Shown here piece by piece: positions 1 to 8,675 of a DNA stretch of 64,000 bases. The DNA comes from Gluconacetobacter johannae. Its GTDB lineage: Bacteria; Pseudomonadota; Alphaproteobacteria; Acetobacterales; Acetobacteraceae. Every line of letters begins with the position of its first letter. Within the stretch, counting starts at the first letter, position 1. The stretch lies in contig NZ_BAQK01000109.1 of the NCBI RefSeq assembly GCF_025994435.1, forward strand, positions 1 to 64,000. The letters are read 5' to 3'. The position numbers and the translations under genes were made by a program. The notes under the pieces are model-generated. The model did not search any database, was not told where the DNA came from, and saw only the letters and a list, made by a program, of their open reading frames with translations.

Positions 1-2388
1 ACGCTGAGCGGCACGAACACCTACACCGGCGGCACGACCATCGCTTCCGGCGCGGGCCTGACCCTGTCCGGCTCGGTGGTCGGCGCGGTCGCGAACGCGG
101 GCACGCTGACGCTGGACGGCGGCACCGTCGGCGGCACGGTGACGGACAACGGCGCGCTGACCGTCACCGCCAACGGCGGCTCGGTCGGCTCGCTGGCCGG
201 GTCGGGTGCCGGCACGCTCAACGGCAACCTGACGCTGACGAACGCGTCCGACACCTACGCGGGTGCGCTGAGCGGCATCGGCGGGCTGACCCTTGCGGGC
301 GGCAACGAGACGCTGAGCGGCGCCAACAGCTACAGCGGCGGCACCACCATCCGGTCGGGAACGCTGACCGGGACGACGGCGAGCTTCGGTTCCGGCGCGA
401 TCGTGGACAACGGCACGCTGGAACTGTCGCAGGACCGCGACGGCACGCTGGCCAACACGGTCAGCGGGACGGGCAGCCTGACCAAGTCGGGCACGGGCAA
501 CGTGACGCTGGCGGCGGCGAACAGCTATACCGGCGGCACGAGGCTTGCCGACGGCACGCTGACGCTGACCAACGAATCGGCCATCGGCACCGGGACGTTG
601 AACATGGCCGAGGGCACCAGGATCGTCCTGGCGGGCAGCGACCTGACCCTGCACAACGCGATCATCCTGAATGGCGACCCGACGATCGACGTCGCCAGCG
701 GCACCGCGACCCTGGCCGGCCAGATCAGCGATGGCACGGCGGCGGGCGATATCGTGAAGACGGGCACGGGCACGCTGGTCCTGAACGGCGACAGCACCTA
801 CAGCCGTGGCACGGAAATCGCCGGCGGCACGTTGCAGGTCGATGGCAACCTGGTCAGTCCCGTGGTGGCCGACAGCGGCGCCACCCTGTCGGGCACGGGC
901 TCGGTCGGCGCCACGACCATCAACAGCGGGGCGACGCTTTCGCCGGCGGGTAACGGGTCGGTCGGCACGCTGAGGGTCAATGGCGACCTGACGCTGGCGA
1001 CGGGCTCGAACTACGTCGTCAGCGTGAACAGTGCCGGCGCTCACGATGCGGTGCAGGTGTCCGGCCATGTCACGCTGGGCCAAGGCACCGTTACCGTCCT
1101 TGCGGCCGATGGGGCGTGGAACATCACCCAACCCAACACGATCATCAGCGCGGCCGGCGGGGCCAGCGGCACGTTCGGTTCCGTGGTCTCGAACTTCGCC
1201 TTCCTCAACTCGGCCGTCACCGCGGGAACGGGCGGCATCGTCGTGACGCTGCAACGTAACGGGCTGGACTTTTCCGGCGTCGGCACGACACGCAACCAGG
1301 TCGCCACCGGCGAGGCGCTGGACGGCGTGACCTCGGGCGCGTTGTATAACGCCCTGGTGCAGACCGACGCGGCCACGGCGCGTCATGCGCTGACGGCGCT
1401 GTCGGGCGAGATCCACGCCTCGGCGCGCACGGCGCTGATCCAGGACAGCTATTACGTGCGCGATGCGGCGGTCGAGCGGCTGCGCGGGGCCGAATGCGCG
1501 CCGGGTGCTGCCAGCGGCATGAAGACGGCCTCGGGCAACGGCGCGGGCGCGGCCTGCGGGGCGGAGCAGGTGTCGCTGTGGATGCAGGATTACGGCTCGT
1601 TCGGCCATAACGCCGGCAGCGCCAACGCCTCGGGCATGGGGCATTCGACCGGCGGCTTCGTGCTGGGGGCGGACGCGCCGGTACTGGGCTGGCACGTCGG
1701 CGGCCTGGTCGGCTACGGCCATACCTCCTTCGACAGCGGCGCGGTGTCGTCCTACGGGCACAGCAGCAATGTCAGCCTGGGCGGCTACGCCGGCACGCAC
1801 TGGGGCCGCCTGGCCCTGCGGATGGGGGCGAGCTATACGTGGAACATGCTGTCCATGACGCGCAATGTCGGGTTCATGGGCTTCTCGGACCGGCTGAACA
1901 CCGACTATAACGGCGGCACCGCGCAGGCCTTCGGCGACCTGGGATATCGCTTCGACCTGGGTCCGGCGATGGTCGAGCCCTTCGCCAACGTCGCCTATGT
2001 CAACCTGCACACCAACGGCTACACCGAACATGGCGGGGCGGCCGCGCTGGCCGGCCGGGCGACCGATACCGGGGTCACCTATTCGACCTTCGGGGCGCGG
2101 TTCGCCAGCACCTTCCGGGTGGGCGCCGTGGCGCTGACGCCGAATGCGACGCTGGGCTATCGCCATGCCTTCGGCCTGACGGTGCCGACGCTGCACCAGG
2201 CGTTCGTGACCGGTGGCGCGGCCTTCGACGTGGCGGGCGTGCCCCTGTCCACCGACGCGGCGCTGCTGAAGGCCGGGCTGCAGGCGAAGCTGACCGACCG
2301 GCTGGATGTCGGCGTCTCCTATATCGGGCAGTATGGCGACCATTCCACCGACAGCGGCCTGACCGGCAACGTCAAGGTGAAGTTCTGA
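1..2388 (+). CDS. Autotransporter adhesin, 3' part (cut by window edge)
   Basis: The open frame is already running at base 1, so the true start lies outside the window; the GTG at 76 is internal. The first ~1.2 kb encodes Gly/Thr/Asn-rich tandem repeats of the form LSGxNxYxGGTTI...G, the passenger-associated transport repeats of type V secreted beta-helix adhesins. From about base 1,560 the sequence becomes an autotransporter beta-barrel: alternating aromatic/hydrophobic strands ending in VKVKF with a C-terminal Phe, the signal for BAM-dependent insertion. The protein should be exported by Sec, insert its C-terminal barrel in the outer membrane and display the repeat passenger outside. The ligand cannot be told from sequence. 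The family call is firm; an adhesion role is inferred. Confidence 0.9.
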   Translation, partial: TLSGTNTYTGGTTIASGAGLTLSGSVVGAVANAGTLTLDGGTVGGTVTDNGALTVTANGGSVGSLAGSGAGTLNGNLTLTNASDTYAGALSGIGGLTLAGGNETLSGANSYSGGTTIRSGTLTGTTASFGSGAIVDNGTLELSQDRDGTLANTVSGTGSLTKSGTGNVTLAAANSYTGGTRLADGTLTLTNESAIGTGTLNMAEGTRIVLAGSDLTLHNAIILNGDPTIDVASGTATLAGQISDGTAAGDIVKTGTGTLVLNGDSTYSRGTEIAGGTLQVDGNLVSPVVADSGATLSGTGSVGATTINSGATLSPAGNGSVGTLRVNGDLTLATGSNYVVSVNSAGAHDAVQVSGHVTLGQGTVTVLAADGAWNITQPNTIISAAGGASGTFGSVVSNFAFLNSAVTAGTGGIVVTLQRNGLDFSGVGTTRNQVATGEALDGVTSGALYNALVQTDAATARHALTALSGEIHASARTALIQDSYYVRDAAVERLRGAECAPGAASGMKTASGNGAGAACGAEQVSLWMQDYGSFGHNAGSANASGMGHSTGGFVLGADAPVLGWHVGGLVGYGHTSFDSGAVSSYGHSSNVSLGGYAGTHWGRLALRMGASYTWNMLSMTRNVGFMGFSDRLNTDYNGGTAQAFGDLGYRFDLGPAMVEPFANVAYVNLHTNGYTEHGGAAALAGRATDTGVTYSTFGARFASTFRVGAVALTPNATLGYRHAFGLTVPTLHQAFVTGGAAFDVAGVPLSTDAALLKAGLQAKLTDRLDVGVSYIGQYGDHSTDSGLTGNVKVKF

Positions 2389-2441
2389 TCCTCCACGCCG
2401 TGGCCCGAGCGGGTCACGGCCTCACTGTCTGAAAGTCGGTC

Positions 2442-3104
2442 ATGAAAATTTCCACCCCCGTTTCGCTGGTGGCTGTCGCCGGCGTCGCGGCCGCAACGCT
2501 TGCCCTTGGCGTGAAATATTCCGGCAATCCCGTTTCCCCGGCTCCGGCCCGGGCATCCACCCATGTCGCCGCGCCGGCAGCACCCCCGGCCGCCACGGCG
2601 GCGCCTGCCGCCTCGCTGGCGCAGCTGTCCCAGTCTTCCGGGCAATGGGCCTATCGGTGCCTGTATGCCAAGGCGCCGACCAGCGGCCCGGTTCTGTGCA
2701 CCGTCGAGCAGCGTCTGGTCGTGCAGAACGCGCAGAAGCAGGCCGTGCAGGCCGGTGGCGTGGTGTTCAGCCGGAGCCGGACCGCAGGGGCCGGCCTGTC
2801 AGCGGCCTATGAGCTGACGGTGCAGGCGCCCTTGCTGGTCTCGCTGGTCAGGCCGCCCACCATCGCCATTGATGACGGCGCGCCGGTGCCGCTGACATGG
2901 CAGGTCTGCGCCGCCAGCGGCTGCATCGCCCGTCTGGCGACCCTTCCCGACGCATTTCTGTCGAACGCCCAGCACGGCAAGGTCGGGCATATCCAGATCG
3001 GCACGGTTCAGGGGGCAACGGTGACGATCAACTTCGACCTCACCGGGCTCGATACCGCCGTGGGCACTCTTGATACGTGGGCACGCCGGCAAAGCCCGTC
3101 GTAG
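2442..3104 (+). CDS. Invasion-associated locus B (IalB) family exported protein
   Basis: A 220-residue protein with an N-terminal hydrophobic segment (residues ~7-24), then an Ala/Pro-rich linker to about residue 60. The remainder matches the IalB domain layout: a WAYRC motif, a second Cys (VLCTVEQ), and a C-terminal CAASGC cysteine pair, giving conserved cysteines that probably form disulfides. IalB proteins are periplasmic or membrane-anchored; Bartonella IalB assists erythrocyte invasion, but in free-living alphaproteobacteria the role is unknown. It starts 53 bp after the autotransporter stop on the same strand and may be cotranscribed. Confidence 0.75.
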   Translation: MKISTPVSLVAVAGVAAATLALGVKYSGNPVSPAPARASTHVAAPAAPPAATAAPAASLAQLSQSSGQWAYRCLYAKAPTSGPVLCTVEQRLVVQNAQKQAVQAGGVVFSRSRTAGAGLSAAYELTVQAPLLVSLVRPPTIAIDDGAPVPLTWQVCAASGCIARLATLPDAFLSNAQHGKVGHIQIGTVQGATVTINFDLTGLDTAVGTLDTWARRQSPS

Positions 3105-3153
3105 CCCGACATCGCGACCGGCCCGCCCGTCGTCGGGCGGGCCGGTCCGGCGT

Positions 3154-3780
3154 TCACTGCGCCCCGTGGGCCGCCACCTGATGGTCCATCGCATGCAGCA
3201 GCGCGTCGATGCTGCCGTTGTGGCGCGCGACGAAAGACGCGTAATCCTGCCGCTGCGTCAGGCGCAGGCTGGTGCCTTCGCCCACCACGTCCACCACCTT
3301 GGGCTGGCCGCTGGTGGTGCTGACAATCCACTGGGTATTGGCCGACGGCTGCTCGGGGCGGTTGATGATCGTGTCCACCGCCTGGTCTCCGCCGGCCGGC
3401 GACGTGCCGGACACGGTGAAGGTCACGCCGCGGTAATCGCCGATCTTGTCGGTGATGGAGTTGACCAGCACCTGATGGAACAGCGCCAGGTAGCGCGCCT
3501 GCTGCTCGGGCGTCGCGGCGCGCCAGTAGCGGCCCAGGCAGTAGCGGCCGATCTCGTCCATATCCACATGCGCCTGCAGCAGCGGCAGGATCGCGGCCTT
3601 CTTGTCGGCCAGCGTGCGGTCGGAATTGACGATCGCGATAAGCTGCCGGCCGAAATCGGTGACGAAGGACCGGGCGCCGGCGGCCGCCGCGTCGGCGGCG
3701 CGGGCCGGGCGGACGGCGGGCAGGGCGAGGGCGCCGGCGACGAGACCCAGCACATGACGACGGGCAAGAACTGTCTTCAT
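3154..3780 (-). CDS. mlaC: MlaC-family periplasmic phospholipid-binding protein
   Basis: The 208 residues begin with a Tat/Sec-like signal (RRHVLGLVAGALALPA, cleaved near ARA). The mature part fits MlaC/Ttg2D: helical N-terminus, an IGRYCLGRYWRAATPEQQARY segment typical of the family, then a beta-rich half ending near DYASFVARHNGSIDALL. MlaC shuttles phospholipids between the outer-membrane MlaA complex and the inner-membrane MlaFEDB transporter. It follows mlaA by 14 bp on the same strand, so the two form an operon. No mlaFEDB is visible here and must lie elsewhere. Length is usual for the family. Confidence 0.88.
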   Translation of the reverse strand: MKTVLARRHVLGLVAGALALPAVRPARAADAAAAGARSFVTDFGRQLIAIVNSDRTLADKKAAILPLLQAHVDMDEIGRYCLGRYWRAATPEQQARYLALFHQVLVNSITDKIGDYRGVTFTVSGTSPAGGDQAVDTIINRPEQPSANTQWIVSTTSGQPKVVDVVGEGTSLRLTQRQDYASFVARHNGSIDALLHAMDHQVAAHGAQ

Positions 3781-3794
3781 CTCTGCGTCCCTTT

Positions 3795-4610
3795 TCAGTT
3801 GTACCAGTCGGGAACGGTGGCCCGATGGTCGTTGCCGATGGCTTCGGCCTGCGCCTTGCGCTGCTGCTGGTAGGCGCTGCGGATGGTGGCGTAGGGGTCC
3901 AGCGCATCTTTCTGAAGCTGGTCCAGCGCGTCCAGATGGTCCGCGCGGCCATTAATCACGCCCATGATGTTATAGGCCCAGTTGAAGGTCAGCAGGCCAT
4001 AGCCGCTGGGCACGTAGTTCCACGGCGACAGGCCGACGTCGATGCCGTAGCCCGCCCCGTCGCGGAACGACGACGGCCCCATCATCGGCAGGAACAGGTA
4101 CGGGCCGGAGGGCACGCCCCATGTCGCCATCGTCAGGCCGGCGTCGTTGTCGTGGTGGGGGTAGCCCGCGTATTTCGCGACGTCGATCAGCCCGCCGACG
4201 CCCGCCACCATGTTGACGCACCAGCGCACGAAGGCGTCGCCGGCGCGCCGCGACTTGCCGGCCCCGACATCGTTGAAGAACACCACCGGCTCGTTCATCG
4301 TCTGGACCATGTTGCCCAGCGACTGGCGCACCCGGTAGGGCACCGCCCAGACATAGGCCTTGGCCACCGGACGCAGGGAATATTTATCCAGCGTCATGCT
4401 GATGTCGTACATCTTCCGGTTCAGGGATTCGTACGGATCGTTGGCCTCGCGGTATTCGGCCAGGGCCTCGGGGTCCTTGGGCGGCGGGGCGGCGCATCCG
4501 GCCACGGCCGTAACGCCCAGCCCGGCGGTGACCAGGGCGATCCGGCGCAGGCGGGCAACGAAAGCGGACGGCGGGGACGGCGGAATGTTCGATCCTGTCA
4601 CAGCGCGCAT
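3795..4610 (-). CDS. mlaA: MlaA/VacJ outer-membrane lipoprotein
   Basis: A 271-residue lipoprotein. The ATG at 4610 is chosen because it places a lipoprotein signal (basic stretch, hydrophobic core, lipobox ending AVAGC) at the N-terminus; longer in-frame starts up to 4838 add a low-complexity leader without family character. After the Cys, the sequence carries the family signature around NDPYESLNRKMY and continues through AYVWAVPYRVRQSLGN, a FLPMMGPSSFRDG motif and a C-terminal domain. MlaA forms a channel in the outer membrane that removes mislocalised phospholipids from the outer leaflet and hands them to MlaC, encoded directly downstream. Confidence 0.9.
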   Translation of the reverse strand: MRAVTGSNIPPSPPSAFVARLRRIALVTAGLGVTAVAGCAAPPPKDPEALAEYREANDPYESLNRKMYDISMTLDKYSLRPVAKAYVWAVPYRVRQSLGNMVQTMNEPVVFFNDVGAGKSRRAGDAFVRWCVNMVAGVGGLIDVAKYAGYPHHDNDAGLTMATWGVPSGPYLFLPMMGPSSFRDGAGYGIDVGLSPWNYVPSGYGLLTFNWAYNIMGVINGRADHLDALDQLQKDALDPYATIRSAYQQQRKAQAEAIGNDHRATVPDWYN

Positions 4611-4870
4611 ACTCGTTTCCGTTTCCCTTGTCTGCCGTTCCTGTTGCCTGACGCGGCAGGAGCCCGATGGATGGAGCGGAAACCGAAGGTGTGTCCGCTG
4701 GGTCTTCTCTAGCATGGGATGTCGGTTGTGCAATCCGCCCCGGTGCCCCCCAGCCCGCCGTTTCATGTCCCGTGCCTGCCCGGATGCAGGCCGGAGGCAC
4801 GGATTTCGGCCCTTGCCTGCCAACAGGGTCTGGTTCACTGTGACTGAAAATCCACAATAGAAGCTGGGAC

Positions 4871-6064
4871 ATGATGTTCAGGACACTCGCAATACGCCGC
4901 CTCTCCACATTGCTGCTGGCCGGTTCGGCCCTGGTCGCCGCCGCCCCGGCGGGCGCCGCGCCGGCCGCCCCCGTCGGCCTGACCCGCGCGTCGTTCGGCA
5001 CCATGCCCGACGGCCAGCCGGTGGAAATCCTGACCCTGCGTAATGCCCATGGCGTCACTGTCCGCTTCATCACCTATGGCGGAATCATTACCGCAATCGA
5101 AACGCCGGACCGCACCGGGCATGTCGATGACATCGTCCTGGGCTTCCCCGACCTGCAGGGCTATGTCGTGGACAGCGCGCAGGGCGGCCTGTTCTTCGGC
5201 GCGATGATCGGGCGCTACGCCAACCGGATCGCCCGCGGCGCCTTCACCCTGGACGGGCAGACCTATCACGTTCCCGTGACCGCGCCCCCGAACGCGCTGC
5301 ACGGCGGCACCAAGGGCTTCGACAAGCAGCTATGGCATGTGGACGGCACGGCCTCCGACGCCCATTCCGCCAGCGCCACCCTGTCGATGACCAGCCCGGA
5401 CGGCGACCAGGGCTTCCCCGGCACGCTGAAGGTCGCCGTGACCTACACGCTGGACGATCGCGACCAGCTCAGCCTGCATTACACGGCCACGACCGACCGG
5501 CCGACGGTGCTCAACCTGACCAACCACAGCTACTTCAACCTGGGCGGCGAGGGGTCGGGCTCGGTCGAAAACCAGATCCTGCAGATCAACGCCGACCGCT
5601 ACACCCCCACCGACCCGACCTCGATCCCCACCGGGGAGCTGGCGCCGGTCGCGGGCACGCCGCTCGACTTCCGCAAGCCCACGCGCGTGGGCGCGCATCT
5701 GCGCGATTCGTATCCGCAGCTGATGTTCGCGCGCGGCTATGACCAGAACTGGGTGGTCAACGGCCCCTCGGGCGGGGCGCCCCGCCTGGCCGCCCACATC
5801 CTCGACCCGAAGACGGGCCGCACGATGGAGGTCCTGACCTCGCAGCCCGGCCTGCAGGTCTATACCTCCAACTCGCTGACCGGGGCCTATGCCGGGGTGT
5901 CGCACCGCGCCTATCGCCAGACCGACGCCATCGCCTTCGAGGCCGAGCATTACCCTGATTCGCCCAACCACCCGTCCTTCCCCACCACCACCCTCAATCC
6001 GGGGCAGACCTTCGATTACACGACGGTCTTCCACTTCGGCGTGCAGGCCGGGACGCCGCGCTGA
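4871..6064 (+). CDS. galM: Aldose 1-epimerase (mutarotase), exported
   Basis: A 397-residue protein with a Sec signal peptide (residues ~1-29, ending AGAAPA) ahead of a complete GalM fold. Visible family motifs are the GGIITAIETPDR start of the beta-sandwich, GRYANRI, NALHGG (substrate His), TNHSYFNLGG (catalytic His) and FEAEHYPDSPNHP (catalytic Glu). It interconverts alpha and beta anomers of aldoses. A signal peptide is not found on cytosolic GalM and suits acetic acid bacteria, which oxidise sugars in the periplasm; that link is inferred. It is divergent from mlaA across about 260 bp, and the MOSC gene follows after 3 bp. Confidence 0.9.
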   Translation: MMFRTLAIRRLSTLLLAGSALVAAAPAGAAPAAPVGLTRASFGTMPDGQPVEILTLRNAHGVTVRFITYGGIITAIETPDRTGHVDDIVLGFPDLQGYVVDSAQGGLFFGAMIGRYANRIARGAFTLDGQTYHVPVTAPPNALHGGTKGFDKQLWHVDGTASDAHSASATLSMTSPDGDQGFPGTLKVAVTYTLDDRDQLSLHYTATTDRPTVLNLTNHSYFNLGGEGSGSVENQILQINADRYTPTDPTSIPTGELAPVAGTPLDFRKPTRVGAHLRDSYPQLMFARGYDQNWVVNGPSGGAPRLAAHILDPKTGRTMEVLTSQPGLQVYTSNSLTGAYAGVSHRAYRQTDAIAFEAEHYPDSPNHPSFPTTTLNPGQTFDYTTVFHFGVQAGTPR

Positions 6065-6067
6065 CGC

Positions 6068-6907
6068 ATGGCGGACCAGGGCCTTCGCGTCACGGCACTG
6101 CATGTCTATCCGGTCAAGTCCCTGGGCATGGTCCCCGTGGCCCAGGGCTGGCTGGGGCCGTGCGGGCTGGATGACGACCGGCGCTGGCTGGTCGTCGACC
6201 CCGACGGCGGGTTCCTGACCCAGCGGCAGATCGCCCGCATGGCCCTGGTCGCGGTGGGGCGGCAGCCGGGCGGGCTGACGCTGGCGCTGCCGGGCCAGGG
6301 CACGCTGGCGGTGGACGTCCCGCCCGCCGACGCCGCGCGCCGGCCCGTGCGCGTCTGGCGCGACACGGTGCCGGCCGTCGATGCCGGCCCGGCTGCGGCC
6401 GGCTGGCTCTCGGCCGCGCTGGGCCGCCCCTGCCGGCTGGTCTATCTGCACGACACCGATGCCCGGCCGGCCGATCCGGCCTATGCCCCGCCCGGCGCCA
6501 CCGTGGGGTTCGCCGACGGATTCGCCGCCCTGCTCGCCACCCTGGAATCGCTGGCGGCGCTGAACGACGCGTTGCCCGCCCCGGTGCCGATGGACCGCTT
6601 CCGCCCCAATATCGTGGTCTCCGGCGCCCCCGCCTGGGCCGAGGACGAATGGCGGCTGGTCGCGGTCGGGCAGGCGGTGCTGCGTATCGTCAAGCCGTGC
6701 TCGCGCTGCGTCGTGACCACCATCGACCAGCAGACTGCCCGGATCCCCGACCCGGGCGAACCGTTGCAGACCCTGTCCCGCACCCGCCGGACCAGGGGCG
6801 GCGTGATGTTCGGCCAGAACACCGCCATCATCCGCCCCGGCCGCATCGCGGTGGGCGACCCCGTCACGGTGCTGGAACGCGGCCCGTCGAACCTGCTGCC
6901 GGTATAA
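6068..6907 (+). CDS. MOSC domain protein (YcbX/mARC-like)
   Basis: The 279 residues have an N-terminal beta-barrel MOSC_N domain (VYPVKSLGMVPV, RRWLVVDPDGGFLTQRQ) and a C-terminal MOSC domain containing the conserved Cys of PCSRCVVTTIDQ, a DPGEPLQTL motif and MFGQNTAI. This layout matches YcbX and eukaryotic mARC, molybdenum-cofactor enzymes that reduce N-hydroxylated compounds. The conserved Cys would bind Moco. It starts 3 bp after galM, so the two are probably cotranscribed, with no obvious functional link. No C-terminal 2Fe-2S ferredoxin domain, present in some YcbX proteins, is seen. Confidence 0.85.
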   Translation: MADQGLRVTALHVYPVKSLGMVPVAQGWLGPCGLDDDRRWLVVDPDGGFLTQRQIARMALVAVGRQPGGLTLALPGQGTLAVDVPPADAARRPVRVWRDTVPAVDAGPAAAGWLSAALGRPCRLVYLHDTDARPADPAYAPPGATVGFADGFAALLATLESLAALNDALPAPVPMDRFRPNIVVSGAPAWAEDEWRLVAVGQAVLRIVKPCSRCVVTTIDQQTARIPDPGEPLQTLSRTRRTRGGVMFGQNTAIIRPGRIAVGDPVTVLERGPSNLLPV

Positions 6908-6963
6908 AAGGACGGCCCGGCGATGCGAATGGAAGCTCCTCGCCCAACTTAAGCGTGTCCGTA

Positions 6964-7377
6964 TCAGGGCCTTGCCATCTTGCGCGGTCGGCCGCCCTTC
7001 AGGCCATTGGCCCGGGCGGCGGCCTGCTTGGCAGCCGAGCGGGATTGGCCGCCTTTGCCCCCCATCTGAGCCGCCATCCAGGACCGACTACCGAAATGTC
7101 CTTGCAACAGCCCCGGAACTGACAGATCGGCGTCGAGCTGGGGCCAGTGCAAGCCAAGGCCGGATGGGGATATTTCAATCTCGGACAGCGCATCGGGCGT
7201 GGCATTGTCCAGCCCCTGGGCCAGATGGGTCGGGAACGTCACATGCACGCCCGTATTCAGCGCGACCACGACCCGATGGGCACGTCGGTCGTAACGGGCC
7301 TTGATAGCATAACCGGCTTGGCGCGCCTCTTCGCCCTGCTTTTCAGCCTGGGCAAACTGTTCCTCAGTAATGGCCAT
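6964..7377 (-). CDS. DUF2442 domain protein
   Basis: A 137-residue protein. The first ~85 residues have the DUF2442 pattern (RYDRRAHRVVVALNTGVHVTFP, then the LSEIEISPSGLGLHWPQLDADL block). The C-terminus is basic and Gly/Lys/Arg-rich (GLKGGRPRK) and may contact nucleic acid. It overlaps the upstream DUF4160 gene by 14 bp. DUF4160-DUF2442 pairs recur in bacterial genomes and resemble toxin-antitoxin operons in size and layout, but no activity is established as far as I know. Function unassigned. Confidence 0.8.
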   Translation of the reverse strand: MAITEEQFAQAEKQGEEARQAGYAIKARYDRRAHRVVVALNTGVHVTFPTHLAQGLDNATPDALSEIEISPSGLGLHWPQLDADLSVPGLLQGHFGSRSWMAAQMGGKGGQSRSAAKQAAARANGLKGGRPRKMARP

Positions 7378-7612
7378 GGATGGTCCTCCAGTGCTGACAC
7401 AGTGTCGTCAGAAGCGAGGTCAGTTCCTCGTCGATCCTCGCGACTTCGGCCCGTCTAAACCCGAAGGTTTCCCGCAACTCCGGCGGGCCATCCGGACAGT
7501 GCAGGATAAAAATCGCCTCCCCACCGTTGCCGCGTACATGGACATGGGCCGGTCTATGGTCGTTGGGGTAGATGACGACACTCAGGCCATCGAAACGGTG
7601 CAGGGTCGGCAT
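7364..7612 (-). CDS. DUF4160 domain protein
   Basis: An 82-residue protein with the full DUF4160 pattern: an N-terminal beta strand, then IYPNDHRPAHVHV (the conserved HxPxHxH-like cluster), a short beta region, and a C-terminal helix with WRTIHGHY. The histidine cluster suggests metal or nucleotide binding, which is inferred. It is the first gene of a two-gene unit, and its 3' end overlaps the DUF2442 start, implying translational coupling. It may be one half of a TA-like module. Confidence 0.8.
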   Translation of the reverse strand: MPTLHRFDGLSVVIYPNDHRPAHVHVRGNGGEAIFILHCPDGPPELRETFGFRRAEVARIDEELTSLLTTLCQHWRTIHGHY

Positions 7613-7861
7613 CTGCTGTCACATACCATAAATCCAAGCGTTTGGGTGAACCGAAAATCAGCGGCTGGAAGTTCTCTGCGGGCCGTCCTGCCCAAGCTGT
7701 CCGATAACATGGCGTCCACGGACAGGCCTGGCTTCATGCGCGGAATGCATTTCCGGTCCGCAGAATTATTGTACGAAATTCCGATTGTTACACCGCCGTC
7801 GAGCCTGCTGCGGTGGGTGAGCCATTCCGGTTCCCATACCCCCAACTCGAAAGGTCTTCCG

Positions 7862-8572
7862 ATGACGGTCTCTACCCTTGCCGAGCGCCAGCCCGCTTTC
7901 TTGCCGAACCACCATTTTGGGGGGCCGGGGAATATCGGTAATCCGGCGCATCGCACGCTTTGGCTCTGCGGCATCGAATACGGCGAATCTCCCGATCAGC
8001 GTGGTTCGGAAAACGAAATCGCGGATTATTCCGTCGCCATGCAGTGGCGCAATTGGACCTACAACCGCAATGCCTTCAAGCTGATTGCCGCCATTGAAGG
8101 GCAGGATGTCGCAACCGCCCAGGCCTATGCCGGGGAGAAGAAAATCTTCGAGAGCAACACGAGCGACTATTTCCAGACCAACCTCTTTCCCGAGGAATGC
8201 CGCAACCTGGAGACTTGGTCGCAGGATGCCCAGCTACGGACAGGCTTCAAGGACAAGCAGGATTATCTCGCCCGCATCCGCTCCACCTGTTTCCGTCAGA
8301 TGCATGAACAGGTGCTCCATCATCAGCCCCGCCTGTTCATTGGCGTCGGCCTGACGCACGCAGAGGATTTTTGCCAGGTCGTCCTGGGAAGGGACGTCAC
8401 GCTGGAGCGGCACGCCTTTAGCGTCAACGGCCACCCCAAGACGATCCTGCTGCATCCCGGCCCCATTCCGTTTGCCGTCGTGCCGCACCTGTCCGCCCGA
8501 AGTGGCCTTAACAGTAACGAAGCCCTGGCGACGGCAGGTCGGCTTATTCGGGACATGATCCAGAAGTCCTGA
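7862..8572 (+). CDS. Conserved protein of unknown function (UDG-like fold possible)
   Basis: The 236-residue reading frame starts at an ATG preceded by AAAGG at good spacing. I do not recognise the family with certainty. The chain has a Gly-rich opening (FGGPGNIGN), LWLCGIEYGE, TNLFPEECRN, a central acidic/aromatic helix region and FIGVGLTHAEDFCQVV near residue 160. The alternation of LWLCGIEYG and FIGVGLTHAEDF resembles the strand/loop pattern of the uracil-DNA-glycosylase superfamily, but this is only a guess from pattern. No signal peptide or membrane segment. It stands alone between a DUF4160/DUF2442 unit and a repeat element. Confidence 0.6.
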   Translation: MTVSTLAERQPAFLPNHHFGGPGNIGNPAHRTLWLCGIEYGESPDQRGSENEIADYSVAMQWRNWTYNRNAFKLIAAIEGQDVATAQAYAGEKKIFESNTSDYFQTNLFPEECRNLETWSQDAQLRTGFKDKQDYLARIRSTCFRQMHEQVLHHQPRLFIGVGLTHAEDFCQVVLGRDVTLERHAFSVNGHPKTILLHPGPIPFAVVPHLSARSGLNSNEALATAGRLIRDMIQKS

Positions 8573-8596
8573 CCCTGGCCTGACGGCGCCTGGCAG

Positions 8597-8646
8597 AGGA
8601 AGGCCGGGCGCTGTGCCCGGACCCGGCAAGGGCCCAGGCCCTTGCC
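8597..8646 (-). repeat. Right-half copy of dispersed hairpin repeat (minus orientation)
   Basis: Read on the minus strand this stretch gives a GGCAAGGGCC/GGCCCTTGCC stem followed by GGGTCCGGGC...GCCCGG and CCTTCC. That is the same order as the right half of the repeat at 27858-27969. It sits between two converging gene ends. A hairpin with identical arms occurs at 30305-30326. Confidence 0.65.
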
Positions 8647-8675
8647 TTCGCACCCCCGGCGTGGTGCCGCCGTGC

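Noticed and set aside
8625..8646. GGCAAGGGCC/GGCCCTTGCC stem as a transcription terminator
   Set aside because: There is no T-run, and the stem matches the right half of the dispersed repeat, so it is reported as a repeat.
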